Assembly: GCA_036583965.1 (NCBI GenBank)
Contig: JAZBQD010000001.1
Coordinates: 18,880,608 to 18,944,607, forward strand
Direction: 5' to 3'
DNA from: Prunella strophiata
Taxonomy: Eukaryota > Chordata > Aves > Passeriformes > Prunellidae
Length of the DNA: 64,000 nt
Shown here: positions 11,501 to 23,500 of the stretch, piece by piece
How the letters are laid out: every line of letters starts with the position of its first letter
Position numbering within the stretch: the first letter of the stretch is position 1
The notes under the pieces: model-generated
Told to the model about the DNA's origin: nothing
What the model saw: the letters and a program-made list of their open reading frames with translations, nothing else
The model's database searches: none
Position numbers and translations under genes: made by a program

Positions 11501-14500
11501 TGGGATGGGATGGATGGGATGGGATGGGATGGATGGGATGGGATGGGATGGGATGGATGGGATGGGATGGATGGGATGGGATGGGATGGGAGGGATGGGA
11601 TGGGATGGATGGGATGGGATGGATGGGATGGGATGGGATGGGATGGGATGGGATGGATGGGATGGGATGGATGGGATGGGATGGGAGGGATGGGATGGGA
11701 TGGGATGGGATGGGAGGGATGGGATGGGATGGGAGGGATGGGATGGGATGGATGGGATGGGATGGGATGGATGGGATGGGATGGGAGGGATGGGATGGGA
11801 TGGATGGGATGGGATGGGATGGGATGGGAGGGATGGGATGGGATGGGATGGATGGGATGGGATGGGATGGATGGGATGGGATGGATGGGATGGGATGGAT
11901 GGGATGGGATGGGATGGGAGGGATGGGATGGGATGGGAGGGATGGGATGGGATGGATGGGATGGGATGGATGGGATGGGATGGGATGGGATGGGATGGGA
12001 TGGGATGGGATGGGATGGGATGGGATGGGATGGATGGGATGGGATGGGATGGGATGACCTTTAAGCTCCCTTCCAACCCAAACCATTCCATGATTCCTAT
12101 GATTGACACCTTTTCCTTGATCCATCAGGCATTTGCTGGAGGAGCCAGAGCTGCTAATTGCAGACAGGCTAGATAAATTAATTATGCTTTCCCTGTCTCC
12201 AAAGATCCTCAGTGAGTTTGAGCCATCTCATTTCCCTGCCTGCAGCCCTTCCCTTTGATGCCTTGTCAAGGCTGCCCTAGAGCAGAGGCTGGACAGAGCT
12301 ACAGAATAAAGCAGGGATTTATTCCAAGGATCTCCTCCATGGATCCACCTTGGGCAGCACCAGAGCCCAGCCAGGGCTGCACCCAAGATGAACCAAAATG
12401 GTCACAAAATGCACAACCAGGCACGGGGGTCTCTCACTGGATCAGCTTCTGCTCCATTTGCACCTTGGAGTTCATTGTCCCATTCCAGCTTTAGCCCCTG
12501 CAGTCCCACCCTGCTTGTTTTTCTCTCCTCAGCCCACGCTGTTTGTGCTCTTGGGCTGAGATTTGGATCATTTGTCCTTGGTGCCCAGCTGGAGCAGGAA
12601 TTGTTTTGTCTCCCTGCTCTGTGCACAGATCTCACCATGCCCTGATGTGAAGCCCAGCCCCACACACTAAAGCAGCACAGAATGTGAAAAATAGAAAAGC
12701 TCAAACCTGAGGCATCACCTTTGTGTTGATGGATCTGGGCTCCAGGGTTTCTCCCACACAAAGTGAGGTGTTCATTGTGTCCCCAGCAGGTTGTACCCAT
12801 CAGCAGGCCAAGGTCACTCTCATCAAACTCACTGAGGAGACAAAGCCACCTCCAGAAGCTCCCTTCCAGCTGATGGATGTAATTAGCCTCCAATTACAGC
12901 ATCCAAATAAATGCTCCTTGTGCCCAAGGAAGCAAAGGGCACAGCTGTGAAAAAACCCTTTGTTGGTGCATTAACTGCAGTGCCACTCCTTTAAATAAAG
13001 CCCCTCTCTTTTATTTCACTTCAGAACTCACAGCTTTGGATTTGCTTTCACTTTTCCCCTTTTTTTGTGTGATTTAGTGGTCAGAAGAAGCATGTGCTGC
13101 ACATCTTACCCAGCGGGATGGATACCAAGCTGCTACTCAAGGACAGCTGAAAGATCAGCTCTATCAAGAAATTATCCATTACTTTGACAAGGGCAAGGTA
13201 AAAATGGAAGAAAAAAAGTGCAAATGTATTTCATTGCTTTTCTCTCAAACTTATAAATTTAATAGTAAACATAGTTTGCATCCAGTGACCTTCAGGAAGC
13301 ACTTACAGATAATGATATTACAAAAAAAAAAGTCAAAAGAAATCAATGGTACATTTATAACTCATCTCTTAAGGGTAAATATATGGGTATATGATGCCAT
13401 GGAGTAAATAAAAAAGTGATGCATGTAATTTGGAGGACTTTTTCTGGCAGTTACAGGAGCTAAGAGAATCCTTCAGCTCCCCTTGTTTTTCCTCATGTAC
13501 ACAAAAATAATTCCCTCAGGGCCTGGATGTCTGTGGTTGATATCATAAATATCCTGGGATGAGGATATTTCATTGCAATTGCATCTTTTAATGCAGAAGG
13601 AAATTGCATTTGGCATTGCTTGGTGTTGGAGAGGAAGGGGGTTAATGTGGGAGACAGGGATGGATCTGTGTTTGGATATTTCAGGCACAAAATATTCAAG
13701 TATAGAAGGAGGAATCTCTTTGTCAGAATATTTCAGAAGTGTAAACTTGGGGTTTAAAAGTAAACTGTAGGACAAACAGAAATGGTGTTTTCTGGTAGAA
13801 TTAGAATATTATCCTGCCAGCCCATCTTTTCCAGGTGAATTTTTAGCAGAATCTGATTAAAATCCTAGAAAAAATTTGATAGGAACTATCATTTCTATCA
13901 TTTTGATAGAAGTGTTGCTTAAAAAGTCAAATTTTATAGCTTATCTTAATGCAATACTTAAAAATTGTTAATGAGTAATGCTAAATTTGTAGTTCTGGAT
14001 TGGGGTAAAAATTGTAATTCTGGACTGGGATAAAAAATCTAAAATTATAATTCTGGAGTGGTGCACAAGTGGCTGTTTGGGGCTGGGGCTGCTGGAGGTG
14101 ACCTGGGGACAGTTCCTGCTGCCCTGAAAGCTTTTCCTGAGTGAAAGAGAAGAATCTCATTTGAATAAGGGTCACAGCTGATTTTAAAGCTGGTTTAAAT
14201 CCTTAGATTCCTGTCTGGAAGGAAAACCAGGAGTTGCCTGTTTTTATTTCGTTGGGTTTATTTTGTTTTATTTTATTTTGTTTTATTTTATTTTGTTTGT
14301 CTTTATGGCTTGCTGTTGGTCCTTTCTGGTGTCCAGGCACTGGGAATTGTTCTGCTGAGCCCCAGTCCTGTGCAGAGCTCAAGTGCCACGACTCCTGTGT
14401 GATTTTTGTGTGTGTGAGGAGATGATTTATTTCCAAACTGCTCTTTCCTACTTACAGATATTCCTCCTCTCATTTTCTGGTCACTCAAGCTGGTGATAAT

Positions 14501-17500
14501 TTTTCACATTACTCCATGAAAAGGGAAATAAAAAAATCAATATACACTGAGACTATTCATCTTGTGTGATTTTGCAAATGTCAGGAAGCTCCAAGTGGAG
14601 GTTTCCAGTGTAGATTGAAGTAATCCTCTCATTTGGGATGTTCTGACATTCAGTTAAATCAACTTCTTGCATTCCTTGAGCAGTTTGCCCATGTAGCCCA
14701 GCAGCTGCTTTAACTCTCCACCATCAGTAGCACACCTGAAACAGCCTTTGCTGAGCATTTTTGGGACACTGAGCCCCTGCCCAAACCAATTTTTGCTTTT
14801 TTTTGTGCATAATCCCCCAGCTGGGTGCCTGCCTGGCAGCTCCCTCCAGACCCCACTTGTTGGATTTCCCTGCCCACTGAGTTAACAAGAGGTGCCAGAA
14901 GAAGCTCTGCAGCACTGGGCAGCTGTGGGGACACTTCAGGCTTCTCCAGGAGCTCAGGAGTTTTGTTGTCAAGTTGTGAGCCTGTGCCTCTCCCACCCCA
15001 TCCTGCCTGATGGGAGGGGAGGGAGATGTGGGAGTTAGAAACGTTGTGTAGAAGAAATAGAGCAGAAGGATTTCCTAAAATTGGGTTTAAAACATTGGCT
15101 TTTTGTTTTTTAAAGGCTGGTGTAGTCCAGCCTCTCAAAAATCAGGCATCCCTTTCTCTTGGCAGAGTAATTTCCCAGGGGAATTCACATTTTCCTTGTC
15201 TATTGAATGCCAACCATGAGGCTTATCCCTTAAATATTGCAGGTGAATTTAGATTATTATTACAGGTGAATTCAGATTTAATCCTCCACACACAGGCTGG
15301 AGTGGAGTGAACACTTCTCTTCTGGCCCAGAAGTGCCTGAGAAATTCCTGAGTGAGGAAAAGGGAGCATGGACTTGCCCTGAAGGCAGGAATGTGGCACC
15401 TCATGTGGGCTGAGTACAAAGTGCTGGCCCTCACCAGAGTATCCCTGGTACTTGGAGTTCAAGATCCATTTAGGATTCCTCATATTTGATTTCTAGTTTT
15501 AATCTGTTATTGTTAGGAAGTTTGTTTTTTCACCTGTATTTGACTTTTGATCCTTTAACCAACCTTTTATAAAGCTGAGGTACAACTTTCACCTTTAGGG
15601 AAGGAGCATTTTTCAGAAGCAGCTTTTGCATTTTGCAGTTGTTCTACTTTATGGATTAGATTCCTGGTTAGTTATGCTCTTCATTCCTTTTCTAAGCTCC
15701 TTCTTTCCAAAAGGAAAATTGTTTCCCTGGCATAGGGATCCTTTTCTCTCCTAGATCATCCTTTTCAGTGCACTGCACTTTGCAGTCTCCTCTCCATCTC
15801 TCTTGGCTTTTGCCCTTAAAATCCTGATCCTCAGGCTTATCCCAGCAGTGTGACCCATCCTTTGAACTGCTCTCAGGTGTTTGCTCCCTCTGTGTTTTCC
15901 TGAAGCTTTGTGATTTCCAACAAAACCCTTAAAAGCAGGGACTTCGCTGGAAATTCCTGGGTTAAAATATCCCAAGGCAAGAAGGGAAAAAGTGATGGGA
16001 CTGAAGGGATGGGGGAAGGGGTGGCAGTTCTTTCCTGTGGGAAGGAGCTGATGGAAATCAGTGCTGATGAGCTCCTGAATGCTCCTTGGCAGAGATAAGG
16101 TGTTGTTTTAAAGCTGGTTTGTTTGTGGAGCCACAAGGGAAGCAGCAGCAAAAATCCTTGAATCATTTTGATAGGAACTATCATTTCTATCTCTTTGTTA
16201 GAAGTGTTGCTTAAAAAGTCAAATTTTATAGCTTATCTTAATGCAATATTTAAAAGTCGTTAATGAGTGATGCTAAAAGTTGTAGGTTCTGGATTGGGGT
16301 AAAAATTGTAATTCTGGACTGGGATAAAAGTTGTATAAATTATAATTCTGGAGTGGTACAAAAGTGGCTGTTTGGGGCTGGGGCTGCTGGAGGTGACTTG
16401 GGGACAGTTCCTGCTGCCCAAAAAGCTTTTCCTGCCTGCTGAGATGTGGGAACAGCCACAGGCTCAGGTTTGCTGGTGATGCTGCTGCCCATAAATCAGG
16501 ACAGGTTTTCCTCTGCTCCTCCATAAATTGAAAGTGCTGGTCCTGAGGAGAAAAAACTCAACAAATGCACACTGCTCATTTATTTCTGCTCCTCCTTTCT
16601 CCCCTCCTCCTCCAGAAAAAAAAAGCTTTTACTGCTTTACAGCAGCCACAGAACAGAAAATATCTGAAATTATACAGCAAATGCCATGCTTTGGCTTAAA
16701 AGGCCTTTTTTTTCTGCCTCATGGGATGACATCAAATGGCTTTTTCTTCCCTCTTAACAAGTGAGTGGTGAAATTCACCTGTCTGCCAAAAATCTGTGTG
16801 AGGCTGGTGGCCAGCTCAGCCCTGGAGCTGTCCTGAGAGCTGGGAAGGACAGAGAGTCTTGGGAGAGGGGGGATACAGAGTCTGACCCTGTTCCAAATTT
16901 ATTTCTTTATTTATTTATTTAAAGAGTTTCCAACCTGGCTGTATCTTGAATGCAGTGCTAACTATAGAGAAACACTGAGTTTTAGCATTTTATTTTAAAT
17001 ATTAAGTCTTCATGCTGGTTAATTAGCACTACCTGAAATTTAACCAGCTTAGAAAGTCCCTCACACCTCAGAATATGGCACCATAATATTCTTATCCCAG
17101 ACTCTTTCACTGCTCCTGGCCATTAACTCTGCAGGAGCTCAGAAATACCCTGAGATCCTCCTTTGCTGCTATTAACCTCAAAAACTAAATTGGATGCTGT
17201 AGTTCTTTCTGGCCAACTATCCAGCTTGAAAAATAAATTAAATCTCTGGGTTTTCCCTAAAACAGATTTCCTGCATCTGCAAAGTCTTGCCCATAACAAT
17301 TTGCAGCTCGTGTCTACACAAATAAATTTAGGCTCTGCACATTTTTCTTACCCCCTGAGTGTAAAAGAAGCTTTTTCCTTCCAGTTCCAGCAGCCTCTCT
17401 CCCTGGTACCCTCTCCAGATAAATTGTTTCTCCCATTAATGAGTTGTACCTCGTACAAATCCTGTGTAGGAGCTCCCTGTACAACTCATTTCTCCAGAAA

Positions 17501-20500
17501 ACTTGCCATGTCCTGGGCAAAGCTGGGAAAGCTTCCAAGGCAGGAAATCTGTGAGGCAGCAGATTGGGAGTTAGTGACCTTCAAGAATATAGATTTAATT
17601 TATCAGGATCCTGGGCCACAGCCGTGCTGTCCTCACCTGAATAAATTGGCTCTGGAGCAAACAGCTGAATGTTTCAGAGGGTTGTGCAGGGGATGTGAGA
17701 CTCACAGCCCCTGTTTCTTTGAAAATGGTGGGAAAATCTCCAGTTTTAGGTTGGTTTTGTGTGATGTTGGTGGTGTTGTGCTGCAGCTGCATGAGGGAAA
17801 AAGCCAGGTAATTCAGAAAATAGCCTCAAGTTGCACCAGGGGAAGTTTAGGTTGGATATTAGGAAAAGTTTTTTCATGGAAGGGGTTGACAAGCAGAAGA
17901 ACAGGCTGCCCAGGGCAGTGGTGCAGTCCCCATCCCCTGAAATTGTTCCAAAAATGTATGGATTTGACACCTGAGGACAGGGTTTATTGCTTAACAAGGT
18001 GATGGTTGATGATCTCAGAAGTCTTTTCCAACCTTAGTGATTCTGTGGACTCCTGAGCCTCTGGAGTTCAGGGCTCTCTCCACTCCAGAAATGGAGTTAC
18101 TGAGTTCCAAAATCCAGGTTCTCATTGTTCCTCTGAAGGAACAGTTGGGAATTCCAGACAGAGATGTTGGAGCACATGTTTCAACATGTTTTAACATTTT
18201 TTAACAGATGTTGGGGTTTTTAAGAGGCAGTAGAAACAAAAAGTGGGTGCTTTTTCTCTTAGGCAGAAGTCTTGGCTGGAGAGGGACAAAGTTAAACTGG
18301 CAAAAATGGAAAGAATCTTTTCCCCTTTCTTCCCTTTTTTATTGTGTATTTGCAATATGATAGATTTTCAGTACACTCCTGAAAGTGTTCCATTAAAGCT
18401 AATGTGACACCATGTCAGCAGGAGAACTTGTAAACTGACTTTTACAGAAACTTTAAAGGAATTCCAGTGATTTAAGCCAGAAACAAATGTTCTTATTGAA
18501 GCTGCTCTGCTGAGAGGGCTGGGGTTATTCAACCTGGAGAGGAGCAGCTCCAGGGAGAGCTCAGAGCCCCTGGCAGAGCCTGGAGGGGCTCCAGGAGAGC
18601 TGGAGAGGGACTGGGGACAAGGATGGAGGGACAGGACACAGGGAATGGCTCCCAGTGCCAGAGGGCAGGGATGGATGGGAGATTGGGAATTGGGAATTGT
18701 TCCCTGGCAGGGTGGGCAGGGCTGGCACAGGGTGCCCAGAGCAGCTGTGGCTGCCCCTGGATCCCTGGCAGTGCCCAAGGCCAGGCTGGACACTGGGGCT
18801 GGGAGCACCTGGGACAGTGGAAGGTGTCCCTGCCATGGCAGGGGTGGAAGGAGATGATCTTTAACCCAAATCACTCTGGTGTGGTTCCATGGTCTGGTTT
18901 TCTCCTGTTCATCTCCATCTCCTTGCTAGGAAGAACGCAGGGATTATGTGATTATTGTCTGTTGTACATGAACTAAATCTGGATCACATTTAATTTGAGG
19001 ATTCATTTTTCAGGCTCTGGAACATTTACAGAATCCATTAGTAATATTAATACTCAGTAACATCTAAAGGCTTTGTTCAGGCTAGAGGAGGTGCAGTGGA
19101 AGCAGCCTCTGCTCTGGTGTGTTTATGGTGCTGACAGACAAGGGTGGGAAGGTGAAAAAAAAAAATCAAAGGAGATTTAATTCTGCTAAAGTTGTTATTT
19201 AATCAGTGGCAGTGCTGTGGTACCTATAGGCAGTGATGTGTAGGCAGAGTGTGTCTGCTTGCAGAATCACTGACTGGTTTGGGTTGGGAAGGACCTTTAA
19301 AGGTCACCTGGTCCCACCCTGTGACAAGCAAGGACATCAACTCTCCCAGGATCCTCCAGCCTGGCCTGGGACACTGCCAGGGACCCAGGGGCAGCCACTC
19401 TGTGCCAGGGCCTGCCCACCCTCACAGGGAAAAATTCCTTCCCAAAATCCCATCTAAATCTAGCCACCTTTTGCATTCCCAGACGTGGTTTGGGAACACA
19501 TCCAGGAATCAGTGGGAAGAACCAAGGGAGTTTGTTTACAGTGTTGATGCAAATCAAAAAATATTTAGGCTTCAGTTTATTTCCAGTCTCATTTTGGAGA
19601 GGGACTGGTTAAATCTGGAGCAGACAAACAGGGAACCAGGATAAGGGAAGTGATGGTCACACCGTTGTCTTTGAAATGAAAATATGCACAAGTTATGGAT
19701 GACTGAAGTTCAGAAGAAAATGGCACTCAAAATGAGGGGAGGTTAAGTGATTTTGAAAGCTTTCACTTGCTGACTTAACAAACACCTGAATATTAGTTCA
19801 GCTCCTATAAATTGGTATTGTATTGCCCTTCTGAGTCAAAATTAACTCATCTTGGTGTGTGAAAATGCCCTCCTTTTTCTGCAACTCTGCCTTTACTCTT
19901 AAATTCATGTTGATTTTTGTTTAAAAATAAAAACATGCTCTGTATCATCATGCTAGATTAGATCCATAATATGAATAAAAACATTCAGATCCTTCCATTT
20001 GCAAAAATTGCGTTGCAGAGCGTTCAGGCTGCCTTGTAATTTCCTGCAGACGTGATCCCTCATTACTGTGATTGTAATTAGTCCTTCTGATGCGTTTTTC
20101 ACCTTCAAGGCACTTTACAAACATGAGGCAACTCATGCTCATTCCAGTCCTCTTCCCTAGATAAATAACATTCTGAACCTTGTTGGAGAAATAAGTAAAA
20201 TCAAGAGGAGGGGTCGGGTATCACGAGGAGCTGCAGGGAAAGGTTAATGAAGAACCAGATTCTGCTCCTTGTGAACATTCATGGCTTTTTTATCTGAAAT
20301 CAGGTCACCACTTTGTCCAGACATCATCCCAGCTGGTTTTTGCAGGACTCAGAAGCTCATTTCCCCTTGCTCAGCCTCACAGTGCAGTTTTCAGGCCTTA
20401 TTTTGTCTTTACTTGGAGGGCAGAAAACTCTCTCCTTTCTCCCTGTGATCTCCTGTGTTTTTCCTTCTGCATTTCCTCATCTCCTGCACCATCAGCAGCT

Positions 20501-23500
20501 CCCTGCCTCTCCCTGCTCCTTTCCAGCCATTCCCACTCAGTTTTCCAGGACAACCTTTCAGTCCATCCCTCCCCTTGAAAATTGGCTCCTTTTTTCCAGA
20601 GAGGAGCAGGGATGACCAGTGAACCTGTGGGACACATCTTGCTTTTTGTGACATTGGCATGTTCCACGTGAAGACTTGCTGAGGATTCATCCTTAATGTT
20701 TTATTCTTATTTTTCAAATCAGCATCTAGAACCAGGAATTTTCCAGAAGTCTTAGTTTTTCCAAGTTTTCCTGATATACTAAGAAATGAAGTTTCAACTC
20801 ACAGATCAGTAGACAGATAGAATGCACCTGACACTGATTTTGGGGCTTTGAGTGTGGAATTTCATTTGTTGGTTTGGGAAGCTTTTGGGTTTTGGGATAT
20901 AAAATATCTCTTATTTGCACAGTGCTTTGAAGAGGATGGGATTGAGGGATTTTTATGGGGTGGATGCAGGGCTCAGTTGTTGTGAAGGTTTCCCCAGGTC
21001 ACATTTCCTCCTCTCTCCCCAGCATCCACCTCCCACCATCTTTGGAAGTTGTGGTGCTTCATCCCAAGCTCCCTGTCCCCAAAGGTGGATATTTTTGGGG
21101 AAAAATGGGGAATTGTGTGTTCAGCCCTTCCCTCAGCCCTCCTCCATCCACCTGCTCTTGGCTGCTGCATCCCCTCAAGATTCCACGAGGGTGAGGAATG
21201 TGTGGCCTGATGCTGAGAGGAGAAGGAGGTGGTGTGGCCAGAGGATTTAAATTTAAGATGAAGGCTGATAAAATCTGCATTTCTAACCTACTCTGAAACT
21301 CATTTTTATAATAAAGTGAGGTCAGCAATGCCAACCAAATTTCAGCAGCAGAGGTAGATCATCAAGTTTGATCTTAGATAGCCTGGTGTGCTAATTTAAG
21401 CATATTTTTGGGTTGGAGTGGTTCTTTATCTTTGGAGTGGAAAAAACAAATGAAAAATGCACATTTAAAACCATTCTTGCTGCTCCTCATTAAGACTGTT
21501 GCCTTCTGAGGAGCTGAAGGATATTGTTAAATTTCTTTGGGTCACTTGAGACGGCTGCTGAATTTCATGGTTGAGGAACGAGAAGAAGAAGAACCAATGG
21601 AAATATAATGAGTATTTGTTCAAAGCAATATCTGCAAATTGCCTGTCCTGTCTAATACAGATTACAGATATTAGAGGGAGAGAGAGGTGATTATGAAATA
21701 TAATCAATCACCTGCCTTGCTCCAAAGCCTTAGGTCCTGGGTCTCTTCATGGACAGGCTGTGTTTACATTGCTGGATGGGCTGGCAGAATCATTTCACTT
21801 CTGGAGATCTTTGATCATTTGACTTGATTTGGATCCAGTAAATTTGCATCCTGAGCCAGGGAAGGTCATGGAGCAGATCACCTTGAGTGCCACCAAGCCA
21901 AGAAGGGTTGTGTTAAAAATGGTGTGGAGCAGGAGCAGGGCAGGGGTTGTCCCTCTGTAGTGGCACTGCTGAGGCATCTCCAATCCTGTGTCAAGTTTTG
22001 GGCCCCTCAGTGATAAAAAAGTCATTGGGAGGCTGAATGTGTCCAGGGAATGGGCTGGAGCCCCAGGAGGGGCTGAGGGAGCTGGGAAGGGGCTCAGCTG
22101 GAGAAAAGGGGGATCAGGGGGGACCTTGTGGCTCTGCACAGCTCCTGACAGGAGGGGACAGCCGGGGGGAACAGGGACAGGAGGAGAGGGAACGGCCTCA
22201 GGCTGGGCCAGGGGAGCTCAGGGGGGATATTTGGGAAATTTCCTCATGGAGAGGGTTGTCCAGGCCTGGCACAGCTGCCCAGGGCAGTTTGGAGTCCCCA
22301 TCCCTGGAGGGATTTAAAATCCACATGGATGTGGCACTTGGGGACACGGGGCAGTGGTGGCCTTGGCAGTGCTGGGAGTGGTTGGACTCAGTGAACTTGG
22401 AGGGCTTTTCCAGCCTCAACAATTCCATGATTCCATTAACAGAGACATTCATAACCTCAGCACAGCTCTTTGGCACATCAGATGCTCAGTGTTTTCAGGC
22501 ATGTGACACAATTCGTTTGGTTGCTTTATTCAGATTTATTTGATTCTAATGTTGATGTTTAACCAAGGTATGTAATTCAGCTTCTTTTTGTTGTTTTGTG
22601 ATTTTTTTTCCCAACAGATGTGGGAAGAGGCCATTGCCTTGGGTAAAGAACTTGCAGAACAGTATGAAAATGAAATGTTTGATTATGAGCAACTCAGTGA
22701 ACTGCTGGTAGGTTTTTTTAATGACATAGACACTGCAATAATTTATTTCAGAGTTGAATTTTTAAGCTTTTAAAATTATATAAAAAATACTATAGCAATG
22801 ACAGTAAAATTCAGAAACAAATACCCATCATGGTTTTGTTGGACCAGTGTCAATTAACTGGCTACCGCTGGATTGTCTGAAAAACATTGAATTTATTTTT
22901 TTTAGCTGAAAGAAAAACATTTTGGTAATATTAAGCTGATTTATTTGGGGTACAAAAGGAAATTTTGAATTTAAATATAAATGGGGACATGAAAAAAAAT
23001 CTCCATTCTCTCTCAAGTGTCTTTCTATATTCACGTTTCTTTTTTTAGGTATGAATAATCCCCAAGCATTCATGTCTCCAGTCAGTTATTTTTGCCCTGA
23101 CGTTACCCATTCATTATTCCTGCACCATTTTTTTCCTCCTGTTCTCTTCCAAAGAGATAAATGGCAGCTGTCACTGTCCCTCCTCAGGTCCCAACCATTT
23201 CCACAGGAGCTGGGATGTGATTCCAGTTTGTTTCTGAAAATTCTCGACTCTAAAGTTTTTGATACCTTCTGCTTTTGCACTCAGAGTACATTTTCCTCAA
23301 TTTCTTTTGATTATTTATCTGTTTTCTTTATCCCAGTGGGTCTGAGCTGGGCATTCCTGTGGTGTTGAACTCAAGCTCCACACAGCCCCAGTTCACTGCT
23401 CCTGGTGGGGTGGGCACAGAATATTCTTCATTTCAGTATAAAAGGAATTGGGTAGGATTGTTCCTCAGCTAGAAATGGTTGTCAGAGGTGATTATTCACC

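Larger units (their letters stand above)
8017..13077. other. Intron 4
   Basis: This 5.06-kb intron is dominated by the GGGAT array (10096-12056). It also holds a CR1 tail, a probable CR1 fragment near 9110, a solo LTR (12256-12717) and a run of eight or nine C at about 9011. The parts at 8017-9000 and 9300-10090 look unique. Confidence 0.9.
13198..22617. other. Intron 5 (9.4 kb, largest complete intron)
   Basis: It contains a direct 265-bp duplication (13875-14140 and 16167-16434), a TTTTATTTTG-type tract (about 14249-14300) and CR1 copies at 17815, 18508, 19263 and 21848. The stretches 14450-16150, 16450-17800 and 19500-21830 show only AT-rich or low-complexity sequence. A 279-codon chance frame at 17163-18002 runs into CR1 and is not a gene. 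Confidence 0.9.

Noticed and set aside
9931..12176. Five overlapping open frames of about 650-710 codons on both strands
   Set aside because: They are produced by the GGGAT array, which cannot encode stops in its pure form. The peptides are pure GWDGM or SHPIP repeats with no other domain.
17163..18002. 279-codon frame in intron 5
   Set aside because: Its end runs through a CR1 copy, no known domain is visible, and there is no sign of splicing or promoter. Most likely a chance frame.
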